A stretch of 64,000 nucleotides of DNA, taken from positions 310,001-374,000 of the forward strand of contig NZ_LQBO01000001.1 in NCBI RefSeq assembly GCF_001507555.1, read 5' to 3'. The stretch comes from Thiomicrospira sp. XS5. Lineage in GTDB: Bacteria > Pseudomonadota > Gammaproteobacteria > Thiomicrospirales > Thiomicrospiraceae. Below the pieces are notes generated by a model, which had not been told where the DNA came from, did no database searches, and saw nothing but the letters and a program-made list of their open reading frames with translations. Positions 57,083-64,000 of the stretch are shown here, in pieces (the first letter of the stretch is position 1; the number at the start of each line of letters is the position of its first letter). A program made the position numbers and the translations under genes.

Positions 57083-58457
57083 TTGGGGATTCGGTTCCTG
57101 TTTGCGTTGCGTTTTGTTTCGCCAAGTCGCTCAACTGTTGAAACTGTATTTTACCTAACTCGTTGCGCGGAATCTGCTCGACAAAATGAATCGGTCTGGG
57201 CAAAAACACCGCATCCATGTCCTGTGCCAACGCCTGTTTGATGTCATGCGCGTTCAGATCGGACACCACAAACGCCTGCAGGCGTTCACCGTTCGGTGCT
57301 TGCCAAAACAGCCCGTCGGAAACGCCGTCAATGGCTTGCAGCTTCTGGTTCAAATACGCCAGGGAACTGCGTTTCCCCGCCACTTTCACCACATCGGAGC
57401 GCCGTCCCAAGAGTCGAAACCGATTCGGTTGGCCCGGAATCAATTCGAACTGGTCATGCAACGGATGGCTTTCCGCCAAAGGTGCGATGTTCACCTCACA
57501 CACCGACAGAGACTCTTCACACAACAGGAAATTGTCATCGTACAGCGTCCAAGCGTCACCCGCCAATGTTTCACGTGAAGCAATGGAGGCGGTCTCCGTA
57601 CTGCCGAACACCTCGAACACCCGCGCGTGGAGCGTATCGCTGACCTGCTGAGCCAAGGCTTGCTCCAACGGAGCGGTGGCCGACAAAACCCGCAACGGCA
57701 ATTGCGGCCAGTCCACATCAAACGGCATCAGTTTTTTCAAATGTAAGGGCGTGGAAGCCAGCAACACCGGTCCAGATTGCGCGGCCAATACGGCCCGTAT
57801 ATCTTCGGCGAAAATCGGTCGCCCGATCCAGATGGATTGTTTGGAAAACAATGGCCAGAAAATCGTGGTTTCCAGGCCGAACATATGCTGACTCGGCACC
57901 GTGGCCACCACGCACCCGGGCCGGTTCAATTCAAAGCGGGCAATGGCCTGTTGTGCCAGCAACGCCATTTGACGCCAGGTTTTCACCACCCGTTTCGGTT
58001 GACCGGTAGAACCGGACGTGTACAACCAGATATCACTGTTCAACACCCTGTCCCAAAGCGGCTGTAAGACGGCTTCATCGACCCAATTGTTCTTGTCCGT
58101 CGATAAAAACGATTCCGGCGTCGGCCCGGTTTCCGGTTCCTCTTGCTCGCTGAAACGTTGCACTGTTTGCGCTTGCGACGTTTCCAGCTCGGCGGTTAAT
58201 TCGGTTAGGGTATTGGTGGCGACATTGGGTGGTAAAACGGTTTTGCCACCCCGCATGGCCACCGCCAGCATCACCATCAAAAACACATCGCGGCGGGCAT
58301 AAAGATTCAGGACAACGGGCGCGTCCGGAAGAGTTTCACTGAAACGATAGGCGGCCGAGAACAATTGATGGCGGGAGACGTTTTCGCCCTCTGAAAGCAG
58401 AAAAGGGTCGCTTGACAGCAACCCTTTTAATGGTAAGTCCACCGAGTGGCCGGCCAT
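57069..58457 (-). CDS. AMP-dependent acyl/aryl ligase
   Basis: This 462-aa adenylating enzyme has the P-loop YTSGSTGQPK at 146-155, FEVFGSTETAS near 285 and LGRRSDVVKVAGKR near 360. The C-terminal PRNELGKIQF near 440 holds the catalytic Lys. It is shorter than fatty acyl-CoA synthetases and typical of the starter ligase in aryl polyene loci, where it loads 4-hydroxybenzoate, a coumarate or a similar aryl acid onto an ACP. It sits 3 bases after the ACP stop. Starter-making genes (ammonia lyase, chorismate lyase) are not in the window. Confidence 0.85.
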   Translation of the reverse strand: MAGHSVDLPLKGLLSSDPFLLSEGENVSRHQLFSAAYRFSETLPDAPVVLNLYARRDVFLMVMLAVAMRGGKTVLPPNVATNTLTELTAELETSQAQTVQRFSEQEEPETGPTPESFLSTDKNNWVDEAVLQPLWDRVLNSDIWLYTSGSTGQPKRVVKTWRQMALLAQQAIARFELNRPGCVVATVPSQHMFGLETTIFWPLFSKQSIWIGRPIFAEDIRAVLAAQSGPVLLASTPLHLKKLMPFDVDWPQLPLRVLSATAPLEQALAQQVSDTLHARVFEVFGSTETASIASRETLAGDAWTLYDDNFLLCEESLSVCEVNIAPLAESHPLHDQFELIPGQPNRFRLLGRRSDVVKVAGKRSSLAYLNQKLQAIDGVSDGLFWQAPNGERLQAFVVSDLNAHDIKQALAQDMDAVFLPRPIHFVEQIPRNELGKIQFQQLSDLAKQNATQTGTESPNVRA

Positions 58458-58460
58458 GAA

Positions 58461-58721
58461 TCAGGCCTGTTTGTTGGCTTGAACGAATTCGGATAAGGCC
58501 GCAATCGAAGCAAACACGTCCCCGACGTTCTGATCACCGGATTTGATTTTAATGCCGTAACGCTTGTTCAATTCCAACGAGATTTCCAGCGCATCGATGG
58601 AGTCCAAGCCCAGACCGTCATTGAAAATCGGTTCATTCGGATCGATTTCATCCACGGTCACATCTTCCAGGTTGACGGCCTCAATAATCATTTCTGCAAT
58701 TTCGGTTTGCTCAGGTGTCAT
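58461..58721 (-). CDS. acyl carrier protein
   Basis: The protein has 86 aa from ATG 58721, with GGA upstream; an earlier in-frame ATG at 58754 gives an atypical basic leader. The phosphopantetheine Ser41 is in GLDSIDALEISLEL. It is acidic (MTPEQTEIAEMIIEAVNLEDVTVDEIDPNEP), normal ACP length. It is the first gene of the leftward biosynthetic arm and the only ACP visible in the locus. It would carry either the aryl starter or the growing chain. Aryl polyene loci usually have two ACPs. Confidence 0.92.
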   Translation of the reverse strand: MTPEQTEIAEMIIEAVNLEDVTVDEIDPNEPIFNDGLGLDSIDALEISLELNKRYGIKIKSGDQNVGDVFASIAALSEFVQANKQA

Positions 58722-58849
58722 GTGTTTTTCCAATTTTGTCGGTTTTTTAAGCAATGCTTAACGATATTTTCTGAATTCAAAATCAGCGCAAATTATATCA
58801 GCCTTCCTTTTTCAATGGTTATAAAACCCCAGAAAAATCGTCAAAAAAC

Positions 58850-59224
58850 TTACTCTCCAAATGTCATTTGTTCGATTTTACGACGGTCACGCTTGGTCGG
58901 CCGCCCCTTGCCTCTTTCGCGATACCCGGCCAAGGCCATTTGCGGCGGTGGCGTTTTTTGATTCAGCATTTCGTGATCAATGCGATACAACGTTTCCGCC
59001 ACTTGCGCGGAGCCACGCTTATCCGACACCTGCAACACCGTCACCTCGACCTTGCGATGCGGTTGGGTGATTTTCAGAACATCGCCTTCGGACACCGTTT
59101 TGCTGGGTTTGGGCTTACTGCCGTTCAACTCGATCTTGCCGCCTTTTACCGCATCCAGCGCCACGCCGCGCGTTTTGAAAAAACGCGCCGCCCACAACCA
59201 CTTGTCGACCCGAACCTTTTCCAT
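58850..59224 (-). CDS. hslR: heat shock protein 15 (S4 domain, Hsp15)
   Basis: This 124-aa S4-domain RNA-binding protein starts MEKVRVDKWLWAARFFKTRGVALDAVKGGKIELNG. It has the basic C-terminal tail of Hsp15 (GRPTKRDRRKIEQMTFGE). Hsp15 binds the 50S subunit with a nascent chain and helps rescue stalled, blocked ribosomes. It starts 2 bases after the hemF stop (59227), so they are co-transcribed. It ends the housekeeping block beside the pigment locus. Confidence 0.93.
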   Translation of the reverse strand: MEKVRVDKWLWAARFFKTRGVALDAVKGGKIELNGSKPKPSKTVSEGDVLKITQPHRKVEVTVLQVSDKRGSAQVAETLYRIDHEMLNQKTPPPQMALAGYRERGKGRPTKRDRRKIEQMTFGE

Positions 59225-59226
59225 AA

Positions 59227-61153
<1,927 letters not shown>

Positions 61154-61163
61154 CAAGCCCAGA

Positions 61164-61721
61164 TCAACGTAAACGACGACCGGTTTCGGCCTCCCAAATT
61201 TCGGATGGCGTTGCCGCGCCGCTGACCTGACCGATTAACACCGGCACCTCCGGAAACGCCACCAGGCAATCTGCCTCGCTGCGAATCGGCTCCTCACCGC
61301 TGACATTGGCACTGGTGGACACCAACGGACCGCCCAAGTCATCGCACAAGGCTTGTACCTGCGGATGGCGTGTCACCCGAATCGCCACGGTTTTCCGGCC
61401 ACCGGTCACCCAACTCGGCACCGCCGCTTTGGCTGGTAACACCCAAGTCACCACACGACCTTCCTGCCAGCTTTCCAACACCGATTCGGTCCAAGGGCGG
61501 TCATAAAGTTCCGCCAGATCCGCCACCTGCTCCACTTGTGAGGCAATCAGGATAACGCCTTTTTCCAAAGGACGGCCTTTCAAAGCCAACAACCGTTGAA
61601 ATGCGGTTTCATTGAACGGATCGCAGCCCAGGCCATACACCGCCTCGGTCGGATAAGCCAACACCCCGCCGTTACGAACCCAATCGGCCGCCTCCGCCGC
61701 ATTCAACCGTTTTTCCGTCAT
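61164..61721 (-). CDS. tsaC: L-threonylcarbamoyladenylate synthase (TsaC/YrdC family)
   Basis: This 185-aa enzyme makes threonylcarbamoyl-AMP for the t6A tRNA modification. I start at ATG 61721 (GGAG upstream); ATG 61736 adds five residues without a ribosome site. Family motifs are GGVLAYPTEAVYGLGCDPFN (about 18-37), LKGRPLEKGVILIA, and the substrate-binding IRVTRHPQVQALCDDLGGPLVSTSANVSG. Its single-domain length fits TsaC rather than the two-domain Sua5. It converges with the protease. Confidence 0.92.
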   Translation of the reverse strand: MTEKRLNAAEAADWVRNGGVLAYPTEAVYGLGCDPFNETAFQRLLALKGRPLEKGVILIASQVEQVADLAELYDRPWTESVLESWQEGRVVTWVLPAKAAVPSWVTGGRKTVAIRVTRHPQVQALCDDLGGPLVSTSANVSGEEPIRSEADCLVAFPEVPVLIGQVSGAATPSEIWEAETGRRLR

Positions 61722-61796
61722 CTTGTCGCTCCACATTCACACATCCGGCCATTTTAGCAAAGCCTCCGACCAAAAACACGACCACCCCGAAAACGC

Positions 61797-61806
61797 CCAG
61801 GCCTGG
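61797..61806. repeat. CCAGGCCTGG palindrome, intergenic
   Basis: A perfect copy upstream of tsaC and the HlyD gene. It is preceded by AAAACGC and followed by TGAAAAACGC, so it resembles half of the terminators at 30058 and 31885. It is the last copy in the window. Confidence 0.9.
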
Positions 61807-61935
61807 TGAAAAACGCTAGGACACCACAGTCCCAAAAGACTGGGCAAAGCATGAAGGCCATTTCCGAAATCAGGCTTTTGTGTTAACGTTATGTCACATG
61901 ACAATTTGATTCGGCAAAGGCTTGGAGGAAAGGCT

Positions 61936-62988
61936 GTGACAAACATGAAAAAACGCATTCTATTGGGTGTTGTCATTCTGGTAATCCTGTCTGCCTCCGG
62001 CTGGTATTTCCTGCAAAAACCCGCCGCCCAAGCGCCCGGCCAACTGACGCTCTATGGCAATGTCGATTTACGCCAGGTCAATCTCGCTTTTCAGGTCACC
62101 GGACAGATTGAACGCATGCAAGTCACCGAAGGCACCCACGTTAAGCCCGGCCAAGAACTGGCCTGTGTCGATCAAACGCGTTACCAAGCCAAGCTGGAAC
62201 TGGCCCAAGCCAATGTCGCGGCCCTTCAAGCTCACCTCGACAAACTCATCGCCGGCAACCGTCCTCAAGAAATCGCCCAAGCCAAAAACACCTATCTCGC
62301 CACGCAAAGTGAAGCCAAGCAAGCCTATAAAACCTACGAACGCTTGAAAGCCCTGTTACCGAAAAAACTCGCATCGCAGGAAGACGTCGATAACGCCGAA
62401 GCCAAGGCCAAAGCCTTGCGCCATCAGGAAAAAGCCACCTATGAAGCTTGGCAGGTCGCCATTCTCGGCGCTCGCGACGAAGACATCGCGCAGGTGCGGG
62501 CCCAAATCGCGCAAGCCGAGGCCGAAGTCAAACTGGCGGAAAAAAACCTCACCGATACCCAACTGCTTTCTCCCATTGACGGCATCGTCCGCGACCGGGT
62601 ACTGGAACCGGGCGACCTCGCCCAACCGCAACAAACCGTCATGACGCTGGCCCTCAACAGCCCGAAATGGGTGCGCGCTTACGTGTCCGAAACCGCCCTC
62701 GGGCAACTCAAACTCGGCCAACCGGCTCGCGTCCGAACCGACAGCTACCCCGACAAAGATTACTCCGGCTGGATCGGTTACATCTCACCGACCGCCGAAT
62801 TCACCCCGAAAACAGTGCAAACCGAAGAACTGCGCACTCAGTTGGTCTACCAGGTTCGCGTCTTCACCTGCGATCCGGACAGCGAACTCCGCCTCGGGAT
62901 GCCGGCCACCGTCTCACTCGACCTCCACGCCCCGCCGTTGAAGAACCCACAATGCGACGCGCCATCGGATCACCTGGCGGATAACTAA
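61936..62988 (+). CDS. HlyD family periplasmic adaptor of an ABC exporter
   Basis: The protein is 350 aa from GTG 61936, seven bases after GGAGG; ATG 61945 is in frame but too far from it. A signal anchor (about 6-23, ILLGVVILVILSASGWYFL) is followed by a lipoyl domain (GQIERMQVTEGTHVKPGQELACVD), a coiled coil (about 85-205, rich in A, Q, K and E), the second lipoyl half (LLSPIDGIVRDRVLEPGD), and a beta-barrel. It resembles YbhG/YhiI-type adaptors. The ABC ATPase starts 5 bases after its stop. Substrate unknown. Confidence 0.9.
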   Translation: MTNMKKRILLGVVILVILSASGWYFLQKPAAQAPGQLTLYGNVDLRQVNLAFQVTGQIERMQVTEGTHVKPGQELACVDQTRYQAKLELAQANVAALQAHLDKLIAGNRPQEIAQAKNTYLATQSEAKQAYKTYERLKALLPKKLASQEDVDNAEAKAKALRHQEKATYEAWQVAILGARDEDIAQVRAQIAQAEAEVKLAEKNLTDTQLLSPIDGIVRDRVLEPGDLAQPQQTVMTLALNSPKWVRAYVSETALGQLKLGQPARVRTDSYPDKDYSGWIGYISPTAEFTPKTVQTEELRTQLVYQVRVFTCDPDSELRLGMPATVSLDLHAPPLKNPQCDAPSDHLADN

Positions 62989-62993
62989 GCACC

Positions 62994-64000
62994 ATGCTGA
63001 TGGATTCGGCCGCCCCCTTATCGATTGAAAACGTCAGCAAGGCGTTCGTGCTACCGAATCGCCGAGTGCAAGCGCTTGACGACGTCACCTTTCACATCGA
63101 ACCCGGCCAAGTCACCGGTTTGATCGGCGCGGATGCCGCCGGGAAGACCACCCTGATGCGTTTGGTTGCCGGGTTGCTGACACTGGATGCCGGGCGCATC
63201 AACGTTCTCGGTTACGACGTCACCGAATCGCCGCTCGCCATTCAATCGGCCATCGGTTATATGCCGCAACAATTCGGCCTCTATCAAGACCTCACCGTTC
63301 TCGAAAACCTCCAACTGTATGCCGATTTGCAAAGCCTACCGCTGGACCAACGTGACGCCCGGTTCGACCAGCTTCTCAACATGACCGGGATGGCGCCTTT
63401 TCGGGCCCGCTTGGCTGGCAAACTCTCCGGCGGCATGAAACAAAAACTCGGTCTGGCCTGCACTTTATTGAAATCGCCGGATTTACTGTTATTGGACGAA
63501 CCGACTGTCGGCGTCGACCCGGTTTCGCGCCGCGAGCTCTGGGAAATCGTCTATCACGCCGTAGAAGAAAACGGCATGAGCGTTCTGCTCAGCACGGCCT
63601 ATCTCGACGAGGCCGAGCGCTGCCGTGATATCAAACTGTTACACGAAGGTCGCCTGCTGTCGGAAGGACCGCCCGACCAGTTCACCCAACCGCTTCAAAA
63701 CCGAACCTTTCTGGTCAGCAGCAATGCGGCCTGTCCCAAACGGCAATTGAAAAAGCAGCTCAGCCACCAACCCGGTGTGCGCGATGCCTTGATTTTCGGC
63801 GAGACGGTCCGCATTCTCACCGCCGACGTTCAACCCGAACCGGATACATTACTTGCACCACTGAATTGCCCGAACGCCGACTTGCGCATCGAGCCGGTTG
63901 ATCCACGTTTTGAGGATGCCTTTGTCGATCAACTCAGCCAGCAGGACGACGCCGTTGCCGAACCCTCGCAACCGATGGAAACCGCCGAGTCGACGCCCGA
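62994..64000 (+). CDS. ABC transporter ATP-binding protein, YbhF/RbbA-like (partial, runs off the window)
   Basis: ATG 62994 opens MLMDSAAPLSIENVSKAF and reading continues to the window end (335 codons) without a stop. A first ABC domain has a slightly unusual Walker A GADAAGKTTL (about 47-56; the family norm is GPNGAGKTT), signature LSGGMKQKL near 147, Walker B LLLLDEPTVG near 166 and an H-loop replaced by STAYLDEAERC. About 110 more residues follow, as expected before a second ABC domain in YbhF-type tandem ATPases. The gene probably continues with that domain and an ABC-2 permease. It pairs with the HlyD adaptor. Confidence 0.87.
   Translation, partial: MLMDSAAPLSIENVSKAFVLPNRRVQALDDVTFHIEPGQVTGLIGADAAGKTTLMRLVAGLLTLDAGRINVLGYDVTESPLAIQSAIGYMPQQFGLYQDLTVLENLQLYADLQSLPLDQRDARFDQLLNMTGMAPFRARLAGKLSGGMKQKLGLACTLLKSPDLLLLDEPTVGVDPVSRRELWEIVYHAVEENGMSVLLSTAYLDEAERCRDIKLLHEGRLLSEGPPDQFTQPLQNRTFLVSSNAACPKRQLKKQLSHQPGVRDALIFGETVRILTADVQPEPDTLLAPLNCPNADLRIEPVDPRFEDAFVDQLSQQDDAVAEPSQPMETAESTP

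Overview
The window looks like a chromosomal segment from a sulfur-oxidising, CO2-fixing gammaproteobacterium of the Thiomicrospira / Hydrogenovibrio / Thiomicrorhabdus type. This is inferred from a class I phosphoribulokinase, an aerobic HemF, a long-type QueF, the rpmH-rnpA-yidC-mnmE and dnaA-dnaN-recF blocks, and general protein character. The species cannot be fixed from sequence reading alone. No rRNA, tRNA or CRISPR array was seen.

Layout. 1-3.3 kb: end of queF, a small membrane protein, a CHAD protein, a YigZ/IMPACT protein and a CDF transporter. 3.3-12.9 kb: the replication-origin neighbourhood. A leftward block (rpmH, rnpA, yidC, a 107-aa protein, mnmE, a 61-aa protein) and a rightward block (dnaA, dnaN, recF) diverge around an AT-rich stretch with three DnaA boxes, the probable oriC. 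A TSUP permease lies between rpmH and the boxes. 13-30 kb: between recF and gyrB lie a PhoP/PhoQ-like two-component system, an HDOD protein, a three-gene heavy-metal RND efflux operon, a giant glycine-rich autotransporter of about 2,400 residues and a stranded DUF3240 protein. The autotransporter and its AT-rich flanks look inserted, because DUF3240 proteins normally follow the RND pump directly. 30-37.6 kb: SYLF protein, ChaN-like lipoprotein, gyrB, phosphoribulokinase and a DUF389 membrane protein.

37.7-58.8 kb: the most striking region, an apparent aryl-polyene plus dialkylresorcinol (flexirubin-like) pigment locus. The rightward arm carries ketosynthase, chain-length factor, dehydratase, ketoreductase, a lipoprotein, a YdcF protein, a GT2 glycosyltransferase, DarA, DarB, an orphan protein, a BtrH-domain protein, a LysE exporter and a decayed methyltransferase. 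The leftward genes are an ABC exporter pair and then MMPL exporter, LolA-like protein, LpxL-like acyltransferase, FabZ-like dehydratase, AMP ligase and ACP. A flavin halogenase-like enzyme sits between the two leftward groups. Together these could build an aryl polyene acid, build a dialkylresorcinol, join and decorate them, and place the product in the outer membrane.

58.8-64 kb: Hsp15, hemF, an M48 lipoprotein protease, a TsaC/YrdC protein, and a HlyD / ABC exporter that runs off the edge.

Across the window the perfect palindrome CCAGGCCTGG occurs 17 times by my reading, in genes, in intergenic DNA and at the heart of two terminators. It is missing from a 14-kb stretch that includes the RND operon and the autotransporter. 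It behaves like a genome-wide iterated palindrome or an uptake-sequence-like signal.
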